Source: Burkholderiales bacterium (GTDB lineage Bacteria; Pseudomonadota; Gammaproteobacteria; Burkholderiales; SG8-41). Taken from it: 64,000 nt of DNA. This document shows positions 34,261 through 45,100 of this stretch, piece by piece. The stretch lies in assembly GCA_022841375.1 (NCBI GenBank), contig JALHRQ010000012.1:49326-113325 (forward strand), given 5' to 3'. The first letter of the stretch is position 1. The number at the start of each line of letters is the position of its first letter. The translations under genes and the position numbers were made by a program. The notes under the pieces are model-generated. The model was given only the letters and a program-made list of their open reading frames with translations, was not told where the DNA came from and searched no databases.

Positions 34261-34939
34261 GCTTCTGGGTGGTGAACGTTCCAGGCACTAAAATATAATA
34301 AGTAATTGATTTATATATAAAATATAAACATGCATTTGCTCAAAGAGGAAATGACTCCACCCACTGCAAGCGATGGCCACCTTCAACTAAGGAGGTGAAT
34401 CACGTGGACCCGACCGGGTTAGGCGGTGTGTCAAGGAAGGGATCTGGCCATCAGGCAGGAAACGGTCAAATCCCGAACAAAACCGCTGATGGATGTCGTG
34501 TTTTCCGGGAATTTCCGGCGAAACTCACCATTTTGTTAAGTTTGACCGGATTTGCAGGATTCCACAGGATTGGTTCCAAACAACTGAACCGGCGCAATGC
34601 CGAGTTCCAAACAACAAGAACAAAGGTGCTTATGCGGCAGCGGGGGTTGCAGCAGGGCGATGGCATTCGGCGGCACGCGTTCGGCGTGCGGCGTTCATTT
34701 TCTTTTGGTGTTGGGGATTGGCTGCGGCCAATCGTGGCAATTTGTTATCCGTACAGCGAAGTCCGAGGTTGTTCGGGTGTGTTCGTGCGTTTGGGTTTTG
34801 TAAAGAAATCGACTCCGGTACCTTTAGTTCATTGATGGAACTGGGTTTATAGGGGAATGTGAGATGACGATGGAAAAAAATTGACCTCGGTAATTTTAGT
34901 TATGAGATTTATCGTGTCTGACCCCATTTTCACCATTCT
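34261..34939. other. Decayed region with possible Rhs-like scar
   Basis: About 680 bp with no intact gene. It starts with an AT-rich motif (34290-34326). At 34394-34426 the sequence reads VNHVDPTGLGG after a perfect AGGAGGTGA, resembling the DPxGL end of an Rhs core, but it soon degrades. At 34500-34670 it shares several blocks with 37300-37460 (CCATTTTGTTAAGTTTGAC; CCGGCGCAATGC; TATGCGGCAGCGGGGGTTGC), so both are descendants of one duplicated sequence. Confidence 0.5.
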
Positions 34940-35098
34940 GGGGCGGGGGCGGTTTGTTGAGAAGATCGAGGCGTTGACGCAACGGCGGGCTGCGTCGAAG
35001 GGGGTGGGGCGGCCGCGGAAGGACCATAGGATTGAATGAAGCGTTTTCGATTAGGCGACTGAGGGGGCTGGGAGAGATTTATCGTGTCTGACCCCATT
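34940..35098. repeat. 159-bp duplicated 3' end of a RAYT gene, copy A
   Basis: Same length and only a few mismatches relative to 35232-35390. It encodes the C-terminal end of a RAYT transposase (RFVEKIEALTQRRA, then GRPRKDHRIE) and ends in the inverted repeat GTGTCTGACCCCATT. Another solo copy of that repeat lies just upstream at 34914-34928. Confidence 0.8.
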
Positions 35099-35107
35099 TG
35101 AAGAGTA

Positions 35108-35390
35108 AATGGGGTCAGACACCATAACCTGCCGCCGAGCGGCAGGATGCCTACAGGCAGCTATTCCGGGCGAGCCTTCCGAAGGACGATCTGCAGGCGA
35201 TCCGCGACTGCACGCACAAGGGCTGGGCCCTGGGGCGGGGGCGGTTTGTTGAGAAGATCGAGGCGTTGACGCAGCGGCGGGCTGCGTCGAAGGGGGTGGG
35301 GCGGCCGCGGAAGGACCATAGAATTGAATGAAGCGTTTTCGATTAGGCGACTGGGGGGACTGGGAGAGATTTATCGTGTCTGACCCCATT
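35108..35390. mobile_element. RAYT-derived miniature element 1 (283 bp)
   Basis: Bounded by perfect 15-bp inverted repeats, AATGGGGTCAGACAC (35108-35122) and GTGTCTGACCCCATT (35376-35390). Inside is only the last third of a RAYT transposase gene (frame with QDAYRQLFRASLPKDDLQAI...WALGRGRF...GRPRKDHRIE). It is thus an internal-deletion derivative that could move only in trans. Its right 159 bp duplicate copy A. Confidence 0.8.
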
Positions 35391-35438
35391 CATTCAGACC
35401 CCGTTAACTTTAGATCATCAGAACAACATGGAAATTTC

Positions 35439-36206
35439 ATGACAAACCACAAAGCCCAGTCTTCGAAACATCGCATTCACCGTTCGCTGATTACGTTGAT
35501 CATGACGGCAGTGCTGTCGTCATGCGCGGTTGCGCCAGCTGCGACAGGAAAGCCCGATGAAGCTTACGTCAAAGAGGCTTGGGCTTATTTCAAGAGCAAG
35601 TGCGACACCGAGGCGGGGGAGAAGATCTACAAAACTTTCACGGGTGTCAAAAGCGTGCTGGTGGTGAAGCCGCTGCCGCCGGCGACTGAGAAGGATTTGT
35701 ATGATCAGTTTTGGATGGGGGACCCGTATAGCAACGCGACGCCATACGATAAACGAGGAGATGACGCGGCTCGCCGTCTTGCAAATGATAGTCGGAGTTC
35801 AGAGGGCATCATTCAACGCGCGCTTGAATTCGTAGAAATCAAGATCGAGTCCGGTAATGGGTATGTGCGAATTCATAAGGCCAAATCAAATGATGAAAAC
35901 TCGGCCCGCGAACAAGTTAATTTACCGGTAAGTAAATTCGGTGTCATTTGGGAGGACATTTCTCGACCAGAGGACCGAAAATATTGGGTTGCCGCTAGTC
36001 GGCTGCGTGTAATTAATCTTGTAGACAACCAGACAGTTGCCGAACGCATTGGTTTCTTAATCGAGGCTGGGTTTGGTAGAACTACCGGACAAAGGCGACC
36101 GTGGCTAACTTCGCGCGGCCCGGGGACGACTTGTCCTTCAGTAGAGGGGGATTATACCGATCAGCGTTTTATATCGAGAGTATTCGAGCTAAACAAGGGA
36201 AACTGA
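35439..36206 (+). CDS. Lipoprotein, paralogue of the protein at 38234-39163
   Basis: A 255-aa lipoprotein from ATG 35439: a long basic n-region, a hydrophobic stretch and lipobox VLSSC. It shares a core with the lipoprotein at 38234: a C-x3-EAG-E/D-x-x-Y/F block (KCDTEAGEKIYKTF against LCEKEAGDMLFRSV) and a later block (SKFGVIWEDISRPEDRKYW against APFGILWRGTPHLDRRGE). It is followed after 1 bp by the start of a broken RTX-lipase-like gene, mirroring the intact lipoprotein/RTX pair. Its promoter is partly provided by the mini-element. Role unknown; a chaperone or immunity lipoprotein for the lipase is possible. Confidence 0.75.
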   Translation: MTNHKAQSSKHRIHRSLITLIMTAVLSSCAVAPAATGKPDEAYVKEAWAYFKSKCDTEAGEKIYKTFTGVKSVLVVKPLPPATEKDLYDQFWMGDPYSNATPYDKRGDDAARRLANDSRSSEGIIQRALEFVEIKIESGNGYVRIHKAKSNDENSAREQVNLPVSKFGVIWEDISRPEDRKYWVAASRLRVINLVDNQTVAERIGFLIEAGFGRTTGQRRPWLTSRGPGTTCPSVEGDYTDQRFISRVFELNKGN

Positions 36207-36207
36207 G

Positions 36208-36333
36208 ATGGCAAATGGTCAAATCAGCAAGTTCCTCGAATTTGCCAATACTGCCACATCAAGGGGTCGGACCACGCTAACCCCATGTAGGAAAAGCTTT
36301 TTTGCCGTAGCTGAAGGCGTATTTGGGTTTTAA
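36208..36333 (+). pseudogene. Truncated 5' end of an RTX-lipase-like gene
   Basis: ATG 36208 starts 1 bp after the lipoprotein stop, with GGGAAA upstream. It reads MANGQISKFLEFANTATSRG, comparable with the start of the giant RTX protein (AQQLTSFLLAQFAAES). At about 36263 it runs into the RAYT element and ends in foreign codons at 36333. The layout equals that of the intact pair at 38234/39168, so a second lipase gene was destroyed here. Confidence 0.6.
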
Positions 36334-37195
36334 AGCTCCATTTTTAATAGCAAAAGTAATCGCGTAAGCAGTCGACGGTTGCCTCAACACAAATGAACCG
36401 TGAGTTTCTTCAAGATCACGGTGTCTCGCCTTACTGCCGAGTTCCCGTTTTATCCCCTCGATGAACACCTGCGTGCCCACTGCCAGCGTTTCTGACCAGC
36501 GCGCGTCGCGCTGTATTGCGTTCAACCGCAATGCTTCTTCGACCCAGGCCCGGTGGGCTTGTTGGAAATCCGTGGTGGTCCTGAAGCCGCAAGTGGTCGC
36601 CAGCATGGCCAGGTCGATCAACCTGTAACGATCAGGCGGATTTTGTATTTCACGATAGCCGCCATGGGCCCAGGCGGCGGGGTGCCGTACTGCGCCGGCG
36701 CGCACCATGTTGAGGTCGATGTAGGTAACGCAGCGATGCAGGTGCGCGTCACCTTCGATCGCGGTGGCGTGGTAGCGGTCCTCCCAAAACGCGCCTTGAC
36801 GCTGTTTGCGACGGTTGTATTCCTGCGCCGTGCATCCCGCAACCAGCTGCAGGCTTTGTGCGATTGCATTCGTGCCGGTGTTTTTCACCAGCAGGTGAAC
36901 ATGATTGGAGGTCACCACGTAATTGAGGATGCACAAGCCGAAGCGTTTCTTGGCTTCAAACAGCCAATACAAATATCGGCGGCGGTCGCGTGCGAACTTC
37001 AGCAGGAAAGCCTTCTCATGGCAGCGATGCGTGATGTGCCAGAACTGGCCCGGCAGGAAGTGGCGGTTGGCGCGTGGCATGTGGCGCTCCTTGGAGCGTT
37101 GGTATTGCCATCAGTAACGAGCGGCCAAGGATTCGGGATGACTGGTTTGGGTGGGGTTGTTTTGAAGATTCAAGGTGTTGCGGTGGTCCGACCTG
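36263..37195 (-). mobile_element. Complete RAYT (REP-associated tyrosine transposase) element
   Basis: About 930 bp with terminal inverted repeats GGTCGGACCAC (36265-36275) and GTGGTCCGACC (37183-37193) around a full transposase gene. It interrupts the reading frame begun at 36208. Its 5' leader contains a palindrome CGCTCC-TT-GGAGCG overlapping the ribosome site, also kept in the remnant at 33433. Confidence 0.8.
36277..37080 (-). CDS. RAYT family transposase (IS200-like, HUH)
   Basis: A 267-aa Y1-type HUH transposase. NHVHLL holds the metal-binding HxH (His60, His62) and the likely nucleophile is Tyr88 in QEYNRRKQRQG; GAFWEDRYHATAI and YIDLNMVRAG are typical RAYT blocks. AAGGAG lies 6 nt before ATG 37080. 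RAYTs mobilise REP-type palindromes. The coding frame is intact, so this copy may be active. Confidence 0.9.
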   Translation of the reverse strand: MPRANRHFLPGQFWHITHRCHEKAFLLKFARDRRRYLYWLFEAKKRFGLCILNYVVTSNHVHLLVKNTGTNAIAQSLQLVAGCTAQEYNRRKQRQGAFWEDRYHATAIEGDAHLHRCVTYIDLNMVRAGAVRHPAAWAHGGYREIQNPPDRYRLIDLAMLATTCGFRTTTDFQQAHRAWVEEALRLNAIQRDARWSETLAVGTQVFIEGIKRELGSKARHRDLEETHGSFVLRQPSTAYAITFAIKNGALKPKYAFSYGKKAFPTWG

Positions 37196-37683
37196 ATTGG
37201 GGGGGGAAATGGCTTGTTTTTCGGAGGCGGCGGCGCGGTGTCTATACGACATGAAAAATTTAATAAGGGCTGCAAATACCAAATGTTATTGAATTATCTG
37301 GGTTTTCTTTGGAAAACTTGCCATTTTGTTAAGTTTGACGCTTTTTTTTGACTTCTTGATTATTTAACCCAAATAAGCAGGCTCCGGCGCAATGCAGGGG
37401 CAGCAATAAGAAAAAAAAGGACGGGTATGCGGCAGCGGGGGTTGCGGCAGAGGTTCTTCATTGATCGGCACGGATCAAGTGTGCGGTCTTCTATCGGGTA
37501 TTGGTTGAGACTGATACCGAATCTTAATGATCAATTGGGTGGTGATGACTTTGGGCGGATTGGGCGCTTGGGGTTTGTTGGTGCGTGTGATGTAAACGTG
37601 GTCTGTCCCCAATTAATCACGAAGTATTTGGGCTCCGTCCCAATATCATCGGACAGAGACCAGAGGTTAGCGAAGGAGGCAGC
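37196..37683. other. Decayed region, second copy of the 34.5-kb scar
   Basis: About 490 bp without an intact gene. Blocks at 37313-37343, 37392-37404 and 37425-37450 match those at 34500-34670 in the same order. The region ends with a good ribosome site for the truncated lipoprotein at 37684. Confidence 0.5.
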
Positions 37684-37788
37684 ATGAAAACGATCTTCAT
37701 CGGCGCGCTTGTTGTTGTAGTTCTAACCGGCTGTGCAGGCTATGTGCCCGGGCGCAAGGCGTCTAGTAAATGGGGTCAGACACCATAA
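37684..37788 (+). pseudogene. Lipoprotein truncated by a RAYT-derived mini-element
   Basis: AAGGAGG precedes ATG 37684. The frame encodes a lipoprotein signal peptide (MKTIFIGALVVVVLTGC, lipobox LTGC) and about ten mature residues. It is then cut at 37769 by the inverted repeat of mini-element 2, which supplies a stop at 37786. The signal differs in sequence from both neighbouring lipoproteins, so it is a third family member or a different gene. Confidence 0.7.
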
Positions 37789-38157
37789 CCCATGTCGCCC
37801 ATTCGCACTTCCGACATCATGACTCGAGCATAAGATGGCCCGTCTGCCCCGCTATGTCGTTCCTGGCCAGCCGCAGCACATCATCCAACGCGGCAATAAC
37901 CGCCAGGTGATCTTCGCGGCCGAGGCCGACTTTCAGTTTTTCCGCGACGCGCTGGTCGATGCTGCCGCCAAACATGGCCTTGCGATCCACGCCTATGCCT
38001 GGATGACCAATCACATCCATCTGCTGGCGACTCCGGATTCGGAAGACAGCATCAGCAAGGTCTTCCAGTCGGTGGGACGGCCGCGGAAGGACCATAGAAT
38101 TGAATGAAGCGTTTTCGACTGGACGACTGGGAGAGATTTATTGTGTCTGACCCCATT
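37769..38157. mobile_element. RAYT-derived miniature element 2 (389 bp)
   Basis: Bounded by the same perfect 15-bp inverted repeats as element 1 (37769-37783 and 38143-38157). It contains a RAYT gene with an internal deletion that keeps the frame. Together with element 1 it shows that this repeat pair, not the GGTCGGACCAC pair of the complete copy, belongs to a second RAYT family whose full-length gene is outside the window. Confidence 0.8.
37835..38107 (+). pseudogene. Internally deleted RAYT transposase
   Basis: A 90-aa frame joining a RAYT N terminus (MARLPRYVVPGQPQHIIQRGNN, WMTNHIHLLATP with the HxH) directly to the RAYT C-terminal tail (GRPRKDHRIE). The catalytic-tyrosine helix is missing, so it cannot be an active transposase. 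It may still bind the repeats. Confidence 0.8.
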
Positions 38158-38233
38158 CATTGACCCCATTCATTGGATGTCGAGCGAGAAAAAAATGCAC
38201 TGCGCAGGCATATGCAATCTGGAGGTTCGCCGC

Positions 38234-39163
38234 ATGAGGAAACAAATATTAATCGGTTTATTGCTGATTGCCGGATGCGCAAGCTCCGGCGGGTTGTTTG
38301 GTGAAACTGTAGGCGAGAAATTCCGCAAGGCGCTCGCAAATGTGGATGCCGTTTGCAAGGAACGCAAAATTGGGCCGTATCTGGATTCGGCAGATCCTGA
38401 GTATCGACGTAAATCAGCGCTAACAAATTGCGATGTTCTGAAAATAAAACCCTTTGATCTCAACGCCGTGCTGGCGACGCCAGAAGGCAAATTTGCGTAT
38501 TCGATCCAGTTGCCGCCACCGCTGGACCAGCCGCGGGTGAAGCGGGTGGATTACGGCTCGGCGGAGGAATATTTTGAGGCGCTTTGCGAGAAAGAAGCGG
38601 GCGATATGTTATTTCGTTCGGTAAATAATGCGGCAGGTGTTGCGAGTCTACGTCCCCCCCCATCAATTCATCACCAACGTCTTGGATCATATAGTGAGGA
38701 GTCAATGGTTTCGCAAGGCGGTGGATCGCAGCCTGAGCTTTTATTGATTCAGCGAATGGGCTTCGAGTACGTGGAGCGACAAACTCGTTCCGATGAGCGT
38801 GGTAAATCGGGGGGGGCGACTTTGCGGCGTTACACATTGGAGCCAGGTAAGCCGATCGTGTTTCCAAACTATGCGTTGCGGTTTGAAACCGTTCCAACTT
38901 TTTCGGCGCCTTTTGGCATTTTGTGGAGAGGAACCCCGCATCTGGATAGACGGGGTGAGGGGGTCATTGGTGGCGAATTGATTGTTATTGACCGCGCGTC
39001 GAATGAAGTGCTTGCCGTTAGGCGGCAATTTACGAAAGATGAAGTCGATTTGGAATTTACAGATCGCGTCAAATATCGCAGCCGTTCGTGTCCGGGCAAG
39101 GTGATCACAGAAGGGTTCGATCTAATCGGGCGAGCTTTAAACGCCTCCACCACAAAGAGGTGA
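38234..39163 (+). CDS. Lipoprotein paired with the RTX lipase
   Basis: A 309-aa lipoprotein. GGAGG lies 8 nt before ATG 38234; the signal peptide ends in the lipobox LIAGC. The mature part shares two blocks with the lipoprotein at 35439 (CEKEAGDMLFRSVNN and APFGILWRGTPHLDRRG). It ends 4 bp before the giant RTX protein, so both are expressed together. A role in folding, outer-membrane passage or self-protection against the lipase is plausible but unproven. Family not recognised. Confidence 0.8.
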   Translation: MRKQILIGLLLIAGCASSGGLFGETVGEKFRKALANVDAVCKERKIGPYLDSADPEYRRKSALTNCDVLKIKPFDLNAVLATPEGKFAYSIQLPPPLDQPRVKRVDYGSAEEYFEALCEKEAGDMLFRSVNNAAGVASLRPPPSIHHQRLGSYSEESMVSQGGGSQPELLLIQRMGFEYVERQTRSDERGKSGGATLRRYTLEPGKPIVFPNYALRFETVPTFSAPFGILWRGTPHLDRRGEGVIGGELIVIDRASNEVLAVRRQFTKDEVDLEFTDRVKYRSRSCPGKVITEGFDLIGRALNASTTKR

Positions 39164-39167
39164 AATC

Positions 39168-42100
39168 ATGACAGTGACAGCCCAACAATTGACCTCTTTT
39201 TTGCTCGCTCAATTTGCAGCAGAATCGTATTTTGATGGTATCACAGGAAGCGCTCCCGAACTGTTGCCACGGCGCCTGCGGCTCGGTAGCAATAATTTTG
39301 CAGTCGTTGGCGATACCGATACGGTATCGCGGGATGTCTCGTTAACCGGTTACACCCGCATGACGGATGCGCAGATTGCGCAATTTGTCGAACGCTACGA
39401 CATTGTTGACCACTTGCCCAATACCATCACCGGGTTTTCAGCAACGCTACTCCGAGACAAGCTGGACAACCGGTATGTGCTGTCATTCCGGAGCACCGAA
39501 TATCCGAATGAAAACGAGGGCGGCGATTGGCGACGCGATGGGCTGAACGGCGCAAACGGTGAAATCGGCAACTTCGGGTTTGCTTATGCGCAGATCGCCG
39601 ACATGGAGGCGTACTACCAGCAGATCGTAAAACCGCTCATCACCGATCCAGATTTAGGCATTGTCGGGGACTTTGCCGTCACTGGTTACAGCCTGGGCGG
39701 TCATCTGGCGACGGTGTTTGCGGAATCGCACCAGACGGATCCCGGGTTTCTGCAGGCGTACACGTTCAACGCGCCGGGCCACGCTGCGATCAGCGGCGAC
39801 ATGGCAGATTTAGTGAGCCAAGTGTATCAGGCGCTTTCCGCACCCGGCGTGGATGCCCTGCTGAGATCAGGCGCGAGTGGCGAGAGCATCTATGGTGAGG
39901 GCAATTTCTATACCGCGGCGAACGGCATCCGTGCCGCCCTGCAGACGTTTGCCGGAAACCCTTCGGGGGTCAATATCGCGACGGAGGGGATTGCGCAGAA
40001 TCTCGCTGGAGGAAAGATTGTCCAAGTTTTTGGTCGTGCTGATACGAGTGATTCCACCTGGGTGGCCAATTCGGGCGTGTATTCGTCCAATAAAGTCGAA
40101 TTGTTTATTGAGGACCAGCCGGACGTGCAAGGGCTTGGGCCGATCACGGTGCTCGATGGATTAACCGGCGTGCGCAGCAAATTCGGCACTACCCACTCGA
40201 TCACGCTGATTGCCGATACGCTGGCGGTGATGACGGCGCTGCAGAAGCTTGAGCCTGCACTCACGTCAGAGGTCATGAGGGCGATTTTTTCCGCGGGGTC
40301 GAATGAGCGAGGCATAGGACTTTTGTTGTCCAATGGAATCTCTGAGGGGGGCTCCTTGGAGCAGGTGGTGGGGGCACTTGCACGTCTTTTCGGCATTGAT
40401 ATTGCGTCGGTAGTTACTGCAAATAATGGCGATAGAAAAGACGGTCAATTGCAACGCGATGACAACGGTGGAGGATTCGGTAACTGGTTGAACCGCAACA
40501 TTTTTTATGCGGCGCTGAATGCGATCAGTACTGCAGCTGGCAATGCAGCGAATTATCAGATCGAGGCATTGGCTGGCATGCCGTTAGCAGACATTATTGC
40601 GGCGGCGGGAGAAACCTCTGCCAAAGGCATTGCCTCTCGCTACGCGCTGAAAGAAGGCAATCCGTTTGCCGTTATTCGCGATGAGGTACTTTATGCAACG
40701 CATAAGACCGGTGCGAACGCAGGCGCGCTAGATTTATACAGTTTCAGCAACCCTGCGGGCACCTTGACGGCTGCATGGATTCAGGACCGCGCTGATTTTG
40801 TGACGCGGCTGGGTTATTACAACACCCAAAACGCTCGTTATGATCTAACCAAGTCCTCCGAAAACCCCGGCGACCTCGGTGACGCTACCGCAATCCAGTA
40901 TGACTCGGAAGATGTGATCTGGAGTGACACCGCAAGCAATCTCAAGATTCAGCGCGGGACCACCACCGGCAACACCCGCCACGTGGGCTTTGGCGATGAC
41001 ACCGCAAACTTGCTCAATCGCAGCGACAGCAATGCCGACCGCCTCTACGCCGGCGGCGGCGCTGATCTGCTCGTCGGGCGAGGAGGTGATGATTACCTTG
41101 AAGGCGGCACGGGGATTGATCTCTACGAATACGACGCCGCGCGCAAAGGTCTGCTGACCACTACTCCCGACGGCCACGACACCGTTCTGGATGTCGATGG
41201 CAAAGGCATCCTGCGCTACCAGTATGTCGATGCTGAGGGCGATATGCAGAGCACGGCGCTCGCTGGTATCGCGATCAAGGAGCCTGACGGCAAATGGAAA
41301 ACCCCCGACGGGCGTTTTGTGCTGGAGCAGGCAGGTGCCGATCTCAAAGTGAGCTTCGGCGCTGCTGTCGATGGCAGCATCACCATTCGGGATTTTGATT
41401 TCACGAAAGCTGCAACAGACGGTTATTTCGGGATCCGATTGATTAATGCCCCTCGTGCACCGCTTTCAAATTGGACGCAATTGCTTGTCGGGGATTTTGA
41501 GCCTTTGGACAGCAATCCGAATGTGGAGGGAATTCAGGACGAGCACGACCAACTTGGAAATGTTGTTGTTGGCAGCACGCCAGATCCAGGGCGTGCAGAC
41601 CATTTGTATGGCGATCGTTTGGGCGATGTGACGTCGCCCGGGGAGAAGATTGAGGGTGGTGCTGGCAATGATTGGATCGAATCTGATGCTGGCTCAGCTT
41701 TGCTTGGCGAAGGTAGAGGGGCGGGCAATGTAGATTGGGTACAGGGTGGCGCTGGGCGGGACGTCATTATTGCTGGCGCTGGAAATGATTATGTGGAATC
41801 GGGTGGGAATGGTTTTTATTTTGATGAGATCGGAGGGGATGTTGTTGATGCTGGCGATGGTGATGACACGGTATTTGCTGATCTTGCGGTTTCAATCCAG
41901 GAGGTTATTGTTTCTGGAGAGTTAGCTATCGGCACCGGGATGAAGGGGGAGTTTTTGTATGGTGGAGCCGGGTCGGACTGGATTGTTGGTGCCATAGATA
42001 ATGATGTCATACAAGGTGGTGTGGGAAGTGATCTCCTGATTGGAGGTGCTGGAGATGATGTTATAGATGGTGATCTTCCTTTGTGGGCGACCGCTCTTGA

Positions 42101-45100
42101 TTGGGTTGTTAACAGACAGGTTGTGATCAGCCGAGCAAACATTACTGACTATATCGTAGATTTTGTTGGCGTCGCAGGACAGGTAGTGGGTGTTGATGAT
42201 GGCGATGCCGATGTGCTTTATGGTGGCGCTGGAGCGGATTGGATTTATGGTCGTGGTGGTGATGACTATATCGATGGTGGTCGTGATAACGATGTATTGA
42301 TTGGTGGGGCGGGTCTCGATGTTTTGATTGGCGGGATTGGTAATGACATTCTTCGAGGTGGCAGTGGGGGTATTTTTTCGCTGGATGGTGATGCTGACTA
42401 TTTGGATGGCGGGGTTGGTGACGACATACTAGAAGGTGATGGCAGCGACGACGTGCTAATTGGCGGCGTGGATAAGGATACTTTGCGTGGCGGCGATGGT
42501 AACGACATCCTGATTGGTGGGCAGGGTGACGATGTGCTGGTGGGTGGGGCAGGTGGTGATATTTATTTCTATAACCGGGGAGATGGCGAGGACGTCATCG
42601 TTGATGTTCCGGCAACTGGGGATGCCAATGACAGGAGCATCCTGGCTTTTGGTGATGATATAAGCAGCAGCAACATCAAATTCCGCCTCGGCAGCCTGAT
42701 GATAGATCTCGGGCCTTCGGATCCTGAGAATCCGCTCGCAGGCAACGACCGCATTCATTTCGCTGGATTTAATCCAACCGACCCCCGCGCTAATCAGGTG
42801 CTGAGTGAGATCCGTTTCGCTGACGGCAGCGTCATGACCTACGACGACATCCTCGCCCAAGGTTTTGATCTGGACGGCACGGCCGGTGACGACATCATCG
42901 ACGGCACCGGTGTGACGGATCGCATCAACGGTTTCGCCGGCAACGATGACATCGCCGCTTATGACGGTGACGATGTGATCGATGCTGGTGACGGCGATGA
43001 CATTGTGGATGCCGGTGCAGGTAACGATGCGGTGACTGGCGGGTTGGGCAACGACGAAGTTATGGCTTTCGCTGGTAATGACACGGTCTATGGCGGTGAT
43101 GGCAGCGATCTGATCGACGGCGGCGATGGCAATGATGTGCTGGATGGTGGCGCGGACGCCGACAGGCTTGCGGGAGGTCAGGGCGCCGATCAGCTATCCG
43201 GCGGCAATGGCGATGACCGGCTGGATGGCGGCGCTGGCAACGATGTATTGGCTGGCGGTGCTGGCGGCGATGCTTATCTGCTTTATGGCGGTATCAATAC
43301 GGATACGGTCAGCGACGGCCATGGCGGCGAAACCAATATCGTTGAGATCGTCGGCGGCCTGACTGCGGACGCTGTGACGGCCCGGCGTGACGGCGACACC
43401 GTGCGCGTGTCATTGAAAGGGCTTGATGATGGGCTGGTGATTGCAGATTACTACTCGCGGCCGCAGGACTGGGTGCTGCGGGATGCGACCGGTGCTGAAA
43501 CCACTCTCGATCCCTTGATTGATCAGCCGGACCCCGGTGCCGGCGATGTCGTCAGCCGGCTTTGGGCAGAAACCAGGAGCGGCCAGCTTGCGCGTTCGGT
43601 CGGGCGTGCTTATTCGATTGGCTGGCAGCCCGTGGGCGGGTATGTATTCAATTCACTGGCAGAAGATGCCTATCTTCAGGCCACTACGCAGACGACGACC
43701 GAGACTTTCACTCGTGTGCTTCCTCCGCAAGAGGTTATTGGACAAAACGTAACGCACGAATCCGGTGAGCAGCTTTTGAGCTACGGCCGGTGGTTCCAGA
43801 GTGCGGTTGAGACGGGGCAGCAGATCAGCGATGACGCATTGATTCATGGCGCTTCAAGTTTGTCTCAACTGGAGAACATCGTTGATGCCCAGCTGACTTT
43901 GAGGCGTGACCGGAATCTCCTGAATTTGCAGAATTTCAGTTCCAGCCAAACGGGCAATATCGTTTCTTACGATACCGGCACGGAAGTGGTGCTGGCGTCG
44001 GTTCGCTACGACTACGAAGGGCAATCCTACAATCGCCTGGCTCGCGCTTCATACGCGCCATACACCGGTCCGGAACATATTCCGCTGGGTCTGATTAACG
44101 GGAATCAGGCGCGAGTGAGCGTGCAACAGTTCATTGACCGTCGTCTGGTCGTCAATGAAATTGTCGCCGGTGCTTCAGACAACACGATTGTGGTCAGTGG
44201 TGGCGATGAGTTCTTTGGATTGGTCACCCTGGTTGACGCAGGCAGCGGCAACGACATCATTTCCGGCAGCGGCTTCGCGCGCGGCAGTTTGTTTTTTGGC
44301 AATGCCGGCAACGACATCATTTCGGGCACCGGCTCCACGTTGATCGGCGGTGATGGCGCTGATCAACTGTCTGGAGAAGGCGGTACTCGATTTGTCTATA
44401 CAGCTACCGAAGCCGGTATCGACGAAATTTCAGAAAACTCAATATATACAAATTCTTACATTGACTGGTATTACCGGGGACAGGGTATCAGCAACTGGCA
44501 GGTGCGCGCCGAACACGGCGGCGAATACGAAGTAGCGGTCGAGGGCGACGGGTTCTCACATCGATACTTCCCGACCTACGAAGCCGCTCTTGAGCAATAC
44601 CCCGAAGCAACAATCACCTTCATTGAAGCCTTGCCGGAGCTGCCGATCGTCCTGCGCAACGACAAGGCGGCGCTGAGCAGCCTGACAGCGGCCGGCGTGC
44701 TGGCGCAGGACTCAATCCTGTTCGGGCCGGACGTCACGCTGGATGACCTGACGCTGACCGTGGCTGCCAACGACGAATTGCAGGGTTACGCCGATCAGCC
44801 GTTGTCGGGCGGCGGCATGCTTTCAGTCGGCTGGGGTGATGCGGGATTTGATGTCGCAGTGCCCGATCTTAACTTTGGCTTTACTGGCGAACTCGGCAGC
44901 TACCGTCTTAGTGAAGGCGTGGAGATTTTTGAGTTTTCGGACGGTGTGCGCTACACGCTGGATGAATTGCTGGCCCAGGCCGCGGTGCGCTATGAGTTTG
45001 GTGATGGGCGTCTTTATCAGACCGGAACCCAAGGCAATGATGTCCTGTTTGGCGGCTTCAATAACGACACGCTGAACGGGCGGGATGGAGATGATTTTGT

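Noticed and set aside
34394..34835. Frame beginning with an Rhs-like DPTGL motif
   Set aside because: Only the short motif is suggestive; the rest has no Rhs or toxin similarity that I can see, so it is listed only as a scar.
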